15,684 bases of DNA from a bacterium (GTDB taxonomy: Bacteria; Krumholzibacteriota; Krumholzibacteriia; Krumholzibacteriales; WJIX01): NCBI GenBank assembly GCA_021160845.1, contig JAGHBT010000327.1:1-15684 (forward strand). The letters are read 5' to 3'. This document shows positions 1 through 6,413 of the stretch, piece after piece (the stretch's first letter is position 1; each line of letters starts with the position of its first letter). The translations under genes and the position numbers were made by a program. The notes under the pieces were generated by a model. That model was not told the origin of the DNA. It searched no databases and saw only the letters and a program-made list of their open reading frames with translations.

Positions 1-2
1 AT

Positions 3-404
3 CAAAAACGGGGTGAATATTATGATGAAGACGCATCAGACAAACTGATACGTGACGCGGTGGATAGTTCCGTTCCGCCGTCTGATATTCTTCTTGCTCT
101 TTTACTTAAATGTCCGGTTTTCTCAGAACTTACCTCGATAAAGGCCGCGGCCGATGATAAAGAGTGGGAATTGAGAGGTATTTACGAGGGGAGGGAGATC
201 GAGTATGTTGGTGAAAAGGGTGTTGGCCCTATAATTCTTAGATTAAGCGATGCCGGTGAGTTGTGGGACTTCTCCGTGTTCTACAGTTATGCTGCCGATA
301 ATAATTGCTGTGGATACCCTAAGGAAATTACGATTAAGGCGCAGGATGGTTCTGTGCGTATTAATCTTGATATAAAGAGTGTAAAAAAAGATAGTACCCC
401 GTAA
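3..404 (+). CDS. C-terminal fragment of an uncharacterised envelope-type protein (5' end outside window)
   Basis: The frame is open from base 3 to the TAA at 402-404, giving 133 residues. A GTG at 60 could be read as a start, but it has no Shine-Dalgarno sequence and the frame continues upstream, so I treat this as the end of a longer gene. The visible part alternates beta-strand-like stretches with glycine turns (GREIEYVGEKGVGPIILRL, then a strand-rich tail ending INLDIKSVKKD). This resembles the C-terminal half of LolA/LolB-like or DUF4292-type outer-membrane lipoprotein domains. That family resemblance is a weak inference. No catalytic motif is visible. It lies 83 bases upstream of the sigma-factor start in the same direction, so it could be the last gene of a preceding operon. 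Confidence 0.5.
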   Translation, partial: QKRGEYYDEDASDKLIRDAVDSSVPPSDILLALLLKCPVFSELTSIKAAADDKEWELRGIYEGREIEYVGEKGVGPIILRLSDAGELWDFSVFYSYAADNNCCGYPKEITIKAQDGSVRINLDIKSVKKDSTP

Positions 405-421
405 ATTCTGTACAAAAAAAG

Positions 422-450
422 GGAACTTAATAATTTTTTTGGAGTACCAT
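422..450 (+). promoter_or_regulatory. Possible ECF-type promoter upstream of the sigma factor gene
   Basis: GGAACTT at 422-428 equals the -35 consensus of sigma-E-type ECF promoters. A TACCAT sequence at 445-450 lies 16 bases downstream, where a -10 element would sit. The -10 is not a close match to any ECF consensus I know. Position and -35 sequence would fit autoregulation of the sigma gene that starts at 488, but this is inference from one element. Confidence 0.3.
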
Positions 451-487
451 ATTGTAGCATTTGACGCTGATTATAAAAGGAGAGAAA

Positions 488-1132
488 TTGATCGTTGAAA
501 ATCACAGAGACCCGGGTCGAAAGAGATACAGCCAAAAGACAGATGAAGAATTGATATTCACTGTTCAGGAGGGTGACAACGAGGCCTTTGATCTTATTGT
601 AGCGCGATATAAGAACAGGCTTTATGCTTATCTTTTGCGTCTTCTTGGGAACCCGGATGAAGCGGAGGAATTCACGCAGGAGACATTTGTTAAGGCATAT
701 ATCAACGCTGATAAATACAAACCGATCGCGAAGTTTTCAACCTGGCTTTATACAATAGGTACAAATCTTGTGCGAAATAAAATACGAAATATCAAAAGAA
801 GGCCTAAGGTATGGAGTCTGTGGAATCACAATCTTGAGGATGGCGGAGGATGGATGGATATCGAGGATAAGACGCAGGACTCGGAAGAAAAAATAGACAG
901 AGAGAGGCTGCAGGGATTTATTCAACAAGCCATAGAGGAAATCCCCGGAAAATACAGGATTGCCTTTGTGCTGCGGGAGATAGAGAGTTTAAGTTATGAA
1001 GAAATAGCGGCCGCGACCGGAGCGAAGATGGGTACGGTGCGTTCGCGTATAAATAGAGGCAGAAAATACTTTAAGACAGCAGTAGCGCCTTATTTAAAGG
1101 GCGACAGCAGATTCAAGGAGAACCGGATATGA
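488..1132 (+). CDS. ECF-family RNA polymerase sigma factor (sigma-E/RpoE-like)
   Basis: This 214-residue protein has the two-domain layout of an extracytoplasmic-function sigma factor. Sigma region 2 spans roughly residues 28-95, with the signature AEEFTQETFVKAY and FSTWLYTIGTNLVRNK. Region 4 spans about 140-200, with IPGKYRIAFVLREIESLSYEEIA and a helix-turn-helix ending GTVRSRINRGRK. It would direct RNA polymerase to a small regulon, usually one responding to envelope stress. The start is chosen as TTG at 488 because AAAAGGAGAG at 475-484 ends three bases before it. The upstream TTG at 461 has no well-spaced site and would add nine residues before the conserved part. The stop overlaps the next gene as ATGA, so translation is probably coupled to the anti-sigma gene. 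Confidence 0.92.
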   Translation: MIVENHRDPGRKRYSQKTDEELIFTVQEGDNEAFDLIVARYKNRLYAYLLRLLGNPDEAEEFTQETFVKAYINADKYKPIAKFSTWLYTIGTNLVRNKIRNIKRRPKVWSLWNHNLEDGGGWMDIEDKTQDSEEKIDRERLQGFIQQAIEEIPGKYRIAFVLREIESLSYEEIAAATGAKMGTVRSRINRGRKYFKTAVAPYLKGDSRFKENRI

Positions 1133-1800
1133 AATGTTTCAAGGCAAGAGAATATTACTTTAAGAATAGGGATGGGTTGCTGAATGAAGCGGAGAGGATG
1201 AGACTTCAGGATCATTTGGCCGGCTGTCAAGATTGCGCCCTGTTCAAGAATGAGATGGACGAGAGCCTTGAGTTATTGGGTGAGCTATCCGAGCCAAAGG
1301 TTTCAGAGAATTTCGAATGGAATGTAAAGAGAAGAATAGCCCGGGAAAAGGTTGATATTCTCCGTAAGCAAAGCAGACTGAATGATAATAGCGCGTGGGG
1401 ATTTAAATTTCTTGCCGGAGCGGCAGCGATGATAATTATCGTGCTCTCCGGGGCATGGTATTTCTATAGCGGTACGCAACAGGGCCCCGGAGAGCCTTTG
1501 CAAATGAGCAGCACATACGAAAATTCCGGCGCTGAGGTCGCGTCAGGCGGAGACTACGGGGCAATTAGATTTACAAATACCGGCTACCCTACCGGGTTTA
1601 AAATGGTGTCGGACGACTTGTACGAATATGGGGCTGACAATAATTATGACAGGCAGCTATCATCACAGGTTCTCGATCAGTCCCGCCTGCACTATTTAAA
1701 AAAGGAAAATCTTCTTTTAAGAAACAGGGTAATTAAACTCAAAAGGGAAAATATCATTCTGAGAAGGATGCTTGACGAACTTTCAAAGGATAATAATTGA
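1129..1800 (+). CDS. Membrane-bound zinc-finger anti-sigma factor with periplasmic coiled coil
   Basis: The 223-residue product follows the sigma factor with a four-base overlap, the usual arrangement for a cognate inhibitor. Its N-terminal cytoplasmic part carries the ZAS-type motif H29-x3-C33-x2-C36, with C3 as a possible fourth ligand. This domain would hold the sigma factor inactive at the membrane. A single hydrophobic segment lies at about residues 91-113, then a low-complexity Gly/Ser/Tyr-rich stretch. The C-terminus (about 186-218) is a strongly heptad-patterned Leu/Ile coiled coil (LHYLKKENLLLRNR and onward) that would sit in the periplasm. The family role is established; the specific partner and the signal sensed are inferred. 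It could be released by regulated proteolysis, as in RseA-type systems, but no protease gene is nearby. Confidence 0.85.
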   Translation: MKCFKAREYYFKNRDGLLNEAERMRLQDHLAGCQDCALFKNEMDESLELLGELSEPKVSENFEWNVKRRIAREKVDILRKQSRLNDNSAWGFKFLAGAAAMIIIVLSGAWYFYSGTQQGPGEPLQMSSTYENSGAEVASGGDYGAIRFTNTGYPTGFKMVSDDLYEYGADNNYDRQLSSQVLDQSRLHYLKKENLLLRNRVIKLKRENIILRRMLDELSKDNN

Positions 1801-1889
1801 GCGTCTGATAGGTAGCTTGATAAATTGTCATTTGACGAACGCTGCGCGAATCTTGTTGGCGCCATATTATTATCTTGCAACAGAGCCTG

Positions 1890-1919
1890 ATTGCCTTTAT
1901 CCTTGGTAAAGGAGGCAAT
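1890..1919 (+). promoter_or_regulatory. Hairpin enclosing the Shine-Dalgarno sequence of the DUF4837 gene
   Basis: ATTG (1890-1893) can pair with CAAT (1916-1919), and CCTTTA (1894-1899) with TAAAGG (1907-1912). This gives ten base pairs with a three-base bulge (1913-1915) and a seven-base loop. The strong site AAAGGAGG (1908-1915) is almost wholly inside the right arm, five bases before the GTG start at 1921. Such a structure could limit ribosome access. Whether it regulates anything is inference. Confidence 0.4.
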
Positions 1920-1920
1920 C

Positions 1921-2934
1921 GTGAGAAAGAATCAGCTGATTCTGGTATTCATATTTGGATTAATTTTAAGTGTTTCCTGCCAGAGTGGTATCTCATATCC
2001 TCCGGCCGGTTCGTACGGTGATGTTGTGCTGGTAACTGAAACGGGGATGGCAGGCGGCATAAATGACGCGATGATCCGCGCCCTTCAGCATGAGCTGGAT
2101 TACTATTCAAAGGTTGAGATTCAATTCAAATTAAGGATGATTCGTGCGGCGGATATAGGTAAAGAGCCGCCGACTAAGAATATGGTGATATACGGGGTTG
2201 TGCATTCCGGGGAAACGGGGGGCCTTATTGAAAGTTCTATCGGTACAGCGGCTGTGAGGAAGGTGCTCGAAGGGAAAGAGTTTATTTTTAAAAAGAGTAA
2301 TTATCCGGGTGCAGGGCAGCTTACCGTTATTGTTACTGCCCCTACAGCAAGAAAGCTCAGGGAGGTCGCGCGAAAGAATGGCGCAATAATTCGGAATATT
2401 ATTGAGAAGGAAAACAAGGAAAGGCTGCGGGTTTATCTCCTTAAAAAAGAACAGACCGATATTGAAAATAAACTTGAGGCAAAATACGGATTCAAGATAG
2501 GGGTTTCTCTCCTTTACGAATTGAACCAGGATCGGCCTGATCTGCGGGGTGTTGAATTGGTTAGAAGGTTACCTCATAGAGGAATTACGATTTCCTGGAG
2601 AAAATGGGATAGAACAAGGCTTTCAATTGCCGACTCGCTAAAACTCTATAATATGAGAGCCGAGATGGCTTGGAAAATGTATAATAAAGATGTCATGCGA
2701 AAAGACCTGGTCTTTTTCAGGCGTGCCGAGCTGGGTCCTTACGACGCGGTCGTGATGGAGGGCTACTGGGAAAAGAAGGACGCGCTGTACGGAGGGCCCT
2801 TCCGCTGTTTCTTTATTTGCAACCGGGAAAAAACACGTTTGTGGATGATAGATCTCCTTGTATACGCGCCCGGGTTTGAGAAGCACAGATTACTTCGGGA
2901 ATTGGAGGCTATTGCTGAAACATTCAGGTATTGA
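1921..2934 (+). CDS. DUF4837 family probable lipoprotein
   Basis: The product is 337 residues from GTG 1921, chosen because AAAGGAGG ends five bases upstream. The reading frame extends further left, but only to a TTG lying inside the hairpin. The N-terminus is a signal peptide (positive start, hydrophobic 5-18) ending at C20 in LSVSC, so it is probably a lipoprotein, although the -3 residue is not ideal. The rest matches the DUF4837 pattern as I know it: an opening with a GDVVLV strand, a central KLEAKYGFKIGV segment, a later RGITISWRKWD segment, and the C-terminal block YGGPFRCFF ... LLVYAPGFEKHRLLRELEAIAETF. The function of the family is unknown; members are typical of Bacteroidetes and relatives. 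It is 120 bases from the anti-sigma gene and may be in the same transcript or under separate control. Confidence 0.8.
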   Translation: MRKNQLILVFIFGLILSVSCQSGISYPPAGSYGDVVLVTETGMAGGINDAMIRALQHELDYYSKVEIQFKLRMIRAADIGKEPPTKNMVIYGVVHSGETGGLIESSIGTAAVRKVLEGKEFIFKKSNYPGAGQLTVIVTAPTARKLREVARKNGAIIRNIIEKENKERLRVYLLKKEQTDIENKLEAKYGFKIGVSLLYELNQDRPDLRGVELVRRLPHRGITISWRKWDRTRLSIADSLKLYNMRAEMAWKMYNKDVMRKDLVFFRRAELGPYDAVVMEGYWEKKDALYGGPFRCFFICNREKTRLWMIDLLVYAPGFEKHRLLRELEAIAETFRY

Positions 2935-2967
2935 TAGGTCCTTTTTTCTTTTTGATTCAGGCTGAGC

Positions 2968-2996
2968 TTGACTTATTTATGTAACTCTGATATTTT
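2968..2996 (+). promoter_or_regulatory. Sigma70-type promoter for the TPR-efp-accB cluster
   Basis: TTGACT at 2968-2973 and TATTTT at 2991-2996 are separated by exactly 17 bases. A TG two bases before the -10 (2988-2989) makes it an extended -10. Transcription would start near 3003, just ahead of the ribosome site AAAGGA and the ATG at 3021. The match is good for a housekeeping promoter, but it is read from sequence only. Confidence 0.6.
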
Positions 2997-3020
2997 TTCG
3001 CTGACTTACAAAAGGAATAA

Positions 3021-3989
3021 ATGAGTATGCGTGGTGAACTGAACGAAAAATTTCAGACCCTACTGGATCGATATAATCGATCTCCGGAATCGCGCATTTT
3101 CGCGCCTCTTGCCGATGCCTACAGGAAAAAGGGGGATGTTGAAAAAGCGATAAAGATATGTGAACAAGGGCTACAGAGATTTCCCGATTACGCGAGCGCC
3201 CGGGTGATTCTGGGCAAATGCTATTACGACAATGGTGCGAGCGAGAGATCAAAAGCTGAATTTGAAAGAGTTCTCGAATTTGATTCTGAAAATATGGTTG
3301 CCTTGAAATTTCTGGGTGATATTTTATTTGCCGAAGATAATAAAGAAAAAGCTGTCGGGTATTACAATGAGCTTTTATCCATAGACCCAACAAATCAGGA
3401 AGTTAAAAGGCTTCTTGATCAATTGTCTGAAGAGTTTAGCCCAAAATCTATCGATCTTGACGACGATAAGAATATAGAGCGAAGCACAAAGGAGACGGGG
3501 CCCACTACGATGACCCTGGCGGGTATATACGCGGCTCAGGGTTATTACTCCAGGGCGTTGGAAATTTATAAAGGAGTTTTAAAAAAAGACCCGGACAATA
3601 AGGAAGCCTTAGGGATGATTAAACAGATCAAAGCTCGCGAGTCGGCTAAAGAGAGTGAGAGGGAAAAGGCCTTTGGCGAAGATGCTATGACGATATCGCT
3701 TGATGATATAAGTGATGAAATCGTGGAGAACACATCTGGTGTGGGTGGGAAAAGAGAGGTTGCTGAAGAAAATAGGGATGACCGAAATGAAGGGGTTGAT
3801 CTTGATGATGGCGAGGCGGTAGAAACCGCAGAGGAACTGGAGCGAAGGGATTCTGAAGCAGAGACTTCATACAGTGATGAAATCGAAGAAGAACCTATTG
3901 AGGCTGATTCTGAAGAAGAAAATAAAAACGACGAAATGAACAGTTTTATGGGATGGGTGAACCGAATAAAGGACGATAAGGAAAAATAA
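3021..3989 (+). CDS. Tetratricopeptide repeat protein with acidic C-terminal tail
   Basis: The 322-residue protein starts at ATG 3021, with AAAAGGA four bases upstream. Three consecutive TPR units fill roughly residues 24-57, 58-91 and 92-125 (recognisable by LADAYRKKGDVEKAI, LGKCYYDNGASERS and LGDILFAEDNKEKA). A fourth unit lies at about 162-195 (LAGIYAAQGYYSRALEIY). Residues about 220-310 are very rich in Glu and Asp and probably disordered; the end (MGWVNRIKDDKEK) returns to an amphipathic helix. There is no signal peptide or membrane segment, so it should be cytoplasmic. TPR proteins act as protein-binding scaffolds. The partner is unknown, and its place ahead of efp and accB gives no firm clue. 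It is the first gene after the 2968-2996 promoter. Confidence 0.85.
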   Translation: MSMRGELNEKFQTLLDRYNRSPESRIFAPLADAYRKKGDVEKAIKICEQGLQRFPDYASARVILGKCYYDNGASERSKAEFERVLEFDSENMVALKFLGDILFAEDNKEKAVGYYNELLSIDPTNQEVKRLLDQLSEEFSPKSIDLDDDKNIERSTKETGPTTMTLAGIYAAQGYYSRALEIYKGVLKKDPDNKEALGMIKQIKARESAKESEREKAFGEDAMTISLDDISDEIVENTSGVGGKREVAEENRDDRNEGVDLDDGEAVETAEELERRDSEAETSYSDEIEEEPIEADSEEENKNDEMNSFMGWVNRIKDDKEK

Positions 3990-4024
3990 AATTAATTAAA
4001 AAGAAAACAGGGAAGGAATTAATT

Positions 4025-4582
4025 TTGACTGATACGAGTAATTTCAGGAATGGTTTGGTAATGAGGCTTGAAGGCAAGTTGTATTCAATAGTTGAATTTC
4101 AGCATGTAAAGCCGGGCAAGGGCCCCGCTTTTGTTAGGACAAAGATAAAGAAGATCCCCGGTGGTGCTGTTATTGAAAAGACATTCAGGGCAGGTGAGAA
4201 GATAGAAGAGGTTAGAGTAGAAAAACACAAGTTTCAATTTCTTTATGAAAAGAACGACCTGTATAATGTGATGAATGTTGAAACGTATGCTCAGATCGCT
4301 CTTCCGCATTCTCTTCTCGAGGATCAATTACCCTTTCTCAAGGAGAATCTCGAAATATTGATTCTGTTCGATGATACCGAGCCTATTGCAGTTGATTTTC
4401 CTATCTTCGTTGAACTTGAAGTTATCGAAACTGAACCTGGGTTTAAGGGTGATACGGCTCAGGGAGGATCGAAAAGCGCCACTCTTGAAACCGGCTTTGT
4501 AGTAAATGTTCCTCTTTTTATTGAACTGGGGGATATTTTAAAAATTGATACACGGTCGGGCAAATATGTCGAACGGGTTTAG
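4025..4582 (+). CDS. efp: Translation elongation factor P
   Basis: EF-P binds between the ribosomal P and E sites and relieves stalling at consecutive prolines. The 185-residue length is normal for the family, and three beta-barrel domains can be traced: a KOW-like domain (about 1-65), then two OB folds. The exposed loop of domain I reads VKPGKGPAF, with K32 in the position that is modified in E. coli-type EF-P. The C-terminal block FIELGDILKIDTRSGKYVER is the characteristic family ending. TTG 4025 is the start, with AAGGA seven bases upstream. No EF-P modification enzyme gene (EpmA/EpmB or EarP type) occurs in the window, so the modification state cannot be told. It sits 35 bases after the TPR gene and 9 before accB, almost certainly in one operon. 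Confidence 0.96.
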   Translation: MTDTSNFRNGLVMRLEGKLYSIVEFQHVKPGKGPAFVRTKIKKIPGGAVIEKTFRAGEKIEEVRVEKHKFQFLYEKNDLYNVMNVETYAQIALPHSLLEDQLPFLKENLEILILFDDTEPIAVDFPIFVELEVIETEPGFKGDTAQGGSKSATLETGFVVNVPLFIELGDILKIDTRSGKYVERV

Positions 4583-4591
4583 GGTTCAGCG

Positions 4592-5086
4592 ATGAATATT
4601 GATAAACTAAAGAGGCTTATAGCTATTCTTAAAGAGGAAAGCCTCGATGAGATAGAAATCAGGAATCTCTTTTCGAGCGTAAGGGTTGTAAAGCGAAGGG
4701 GTCCTAGCTTAATCGAAGTGGTGGATGACACAACCATCATGGCTCGCTCAGATAGTGTCCGCGGGGTTAAAGATGATGTTGACGGCGGGGGCGGCGATGA
4801 GGCAAGCACTTTTATTCCGGAGAAGGAAGACGCTGAAATTGAGGCGCTTGAGAAGTTGCTTTCCCCCATGGTTGGAACTTTTTACAGGTTTCCGGCTAAT
4901 GGGAAAGAGCCTTTCGTATCGGTAGGAAAAAGGGTAAAGAAGGGCGAAGTAGTCTGTATTATTGAAGCGATGAAACTTATGAATGAAATTGAAGCGGAAT
5001 CTGAAGGGATTATCAAGGAAATCCTGGCAGAAGATTCCCAACCTGTAGAATATGGGCAGCCCCTTTTTCTGATTCAGCCCTTATAA
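4592..5086 (+). CDS. accB: Biotin carboxyl carrier protein of acetyl-CoA carboxylase
   Basis: AccB carries biotin between the carboxylase and carboxyltransferase reactions that make malonyl-CoA for fatty acid synthesis. The 164-residue protein has the standard build. An N-terminal helical segment (about 1-40) is followed by a Gly/Asp-rich flexible linker containing a run of glycines (about 55-85). The biotinyl domain runs from about 88 to the end and starts at the typical SPMVGTFYR. The biotin acceptor is K128 in the EAMKLMN motif. It starts 9 bases after efp, with only a weak ribosome site, so coupling to upstream translation is likely. Its partner accC is not adjacent: pilT lies between them. 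No terminator is clear after the stop. Confidence 0.96.
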   Translation: MNIDKLKRLIAILKEESLDEIEIRNLFSSVRVVKRRGPSLIEVVDDTTIMARSDSVRGVKDDVDGGGGDEASTFIPEKEDAEIEALEKLLSPMVGTFYRFPANGKEPFVSVGKRVKKGEVVCIIEAMKLMNEIEAESEGIIKEILAEDSQPVEYGQPLFLIQPL

Positions 5087-5271
5087 GTTTTTTAACCGTC
5101 CAATATGCTTTTCTTCCGTAAATCGGCTTGATAATTGCAAAAACACTAACGGTTGTACATTGACCCATGTAAGATTTGTAGTATTCGTTTGTTATTACTG
5201 CAATTGTGTGATTGCGTACGAAGTTGCAAAACATTGTTGTATAGTGCAGAATTGTTCGGAAGGTGCTCAAA

Positions 5272-6408
5272 ATGAAAATAAGGGACATTCTAGAGGCAGT
5301 GATCGTGAGCAGAGCCTCAGATCTTCACCTCAAAGCCGGAATTCCACCGGTTGTACGCGTTGATGGAAAGCTTCAAAGGTTGGATTTTAAGAGTCCTTCT
5401 ACCGAGGATATGGAGGACATAGCAGAGCAGATTTTGACTCCCGAGCAGAAAAAGTATTTCATGAGAGAAAAAGAGGTAGATTTCGCATTTGGAGTAGCCG
5501 GGTTAGCCAGGTTCAGAGCTAATTTTTATGTTCAGAGGGGCTCGATCGCGATGGTTTTCCGGCATGTTCCGGTAAAAATAAACAGTCTTGAAGAATTAAT
5601 GATGCCGGAAATTATAAAGCAGCTTTCTCACAGTAAAAGAGGACTTATTTTTGTGACAGGGACTGTGGGTAGTGGAAAATCAACCACACTTGCCTCTATG
5701 GTGAAGGAGATAAACGAAACAACAAGCAAGAATGTGATAACGGTAGAAGACCCGATTGAATTTTTACATCAAGACATAAAGAGTATTGTTAATCAGCGTG
5801 AGATCGGTAATGATACAAAATCATTCCATGAAGCCTTACGGCATATCCTTCGGCAGGACCCAGATGTGATCCTTATAGGTGAGATTAGAGATTCAGCTAC
5901 GATGGAGATTGCCCTGAAGGCCGCCGATACCGGCCATCTTGTACTTAGCACGCTTCATACTATTGATTCCACCCAAACGATTAACAGGATAATTTCATTT
6001 TTTCCCCCCCATCAACACCAGGAGATAAGATACCTGATGGCGACTACGCTTAAGGCAGTTATCTCACAGAGATTGATTCCCCTTAAGGAAGGAAAGGGGA
6101 GAGCTCCGGCTGTAGAAGTTATGGTTGTCACGGCGGCTGTTAGGGATTATATTAAAGACCCAGAGAAAACGCCCTTGATAAATCAGGCAATTAAAGAAGG
6201 AGTGTCCTCTTACGGAATGCAATCTTTTGACCAGTCTCTGATGAAGTTGTTGACAGACGGTTTGATAAGCAAGGAGCAAGCTCTAAAGAATAGTACAAAC
6301 AAACATGAATTTGAGCTTAGATTGAAGGGCGTACAGTCGGCGAGCGATAAATCATGGGAGCAGTTTGAAGGAGCTGGATCCGGCGGGGAATCTCCTGGAG
6401 AGTTATAA
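5272..6408 (+). CDS. pilT: PilT-family twitching motility ATPase
   Basis: This cytoplasmic hexameric ATPase powers retraction of type IV pili. ATG 5272 is chosen over the in-frame GTG at 5263 because GGAAGG (5258-5263) is eight bases before the ATG and would overlap the GTG. The 378-residue product begins with the N-terminal PAS-like domain (ASDLHLKAGIPP at about 15-26). Walker A is GTVGSGKST (130-138), the Asp box is TVEDPIEF (157-164), Walker B is VILIGEIRD (199-207, Glu204), and the His box is GHLVLSTLHTID (221-232). The sequence DSTQTINRIISFFP after the His box is PilT rather than PilB or GspE-like, and the length fits. The C-terminal AIRNLIRE-type motif is only loosely kept (INQAIKEG). 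It lies 185 bases after accB and 5 before accC; no other pilus genes are in the window. Confidence 0.92.
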   Translation: MKIRDILEAVIVSRASDLHLKAGIPPVVRVDGKLQRLDFKSPSTEDMEDIAEQILTPEQKKYFMREKEVDFAFGVAGLARFRANFYVQRGSIAMVFRHVPVKINSLEELMMPEIIKQLSHSKRGLIFVTGTVGSGKSTTLASMVKEINETTSKNVITVEDPIEFLHQDIKSIVNQREIGNDTKSFHEALRHILRQDPDVILIGEIRDSATMEIALKAADTGHLVLSTLHTIDSTQTINRIISFFPPHQHQEIRYLMATTLKAVISQRLIPLKEGKGRAPAVEVMVVTAAVRDYIKDPEKTPLINQAIKEGVSSYGMQSFDQSLMKLLTDGLISKEQALKNSTNKHEFELRLKGVQSASDKSWEQFEGAGSGGESPGEL

Positions 6409-6413
6409 CTTAA

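Noticed and set aside
188..195. GGGGAGGG here and GGGCAGGG at 11954-11961 match the E. coli KOPS pattern GGGNAGGG recognised by FtsK
   Set aside because: Two hits on the plus strand in 15.7 kb are too few to show orientation bias, and the recognition sequence of this FtsK is unknown.
461..487. A nine-residue longer sigma factor starting at TTG 461
   Set aside because: There is no well-spaced ribosome site before 461, while TTG 488 has a strong one and the conserved sequence starts after it.
1832..1873. TTGACG followed by TATTAT upstream of the DUF4837 gene as a promoter
   Set aside because: The spacing is far over 17 bases, and no other pair with correct spacing is present.
5087..5271. The 185-base gap before pilT, including short inverted repeats (TACAT/ATGTA and GCAAT/ATTGC) and a possible 67-residue frame starting at 5160
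   Set aside because: The inverted repeats have only five-base arms, no -35/-10 pair has good spacing, and the small frame has no ribosome site, is Cys-rich without pattern and runs into pilT in another frame.
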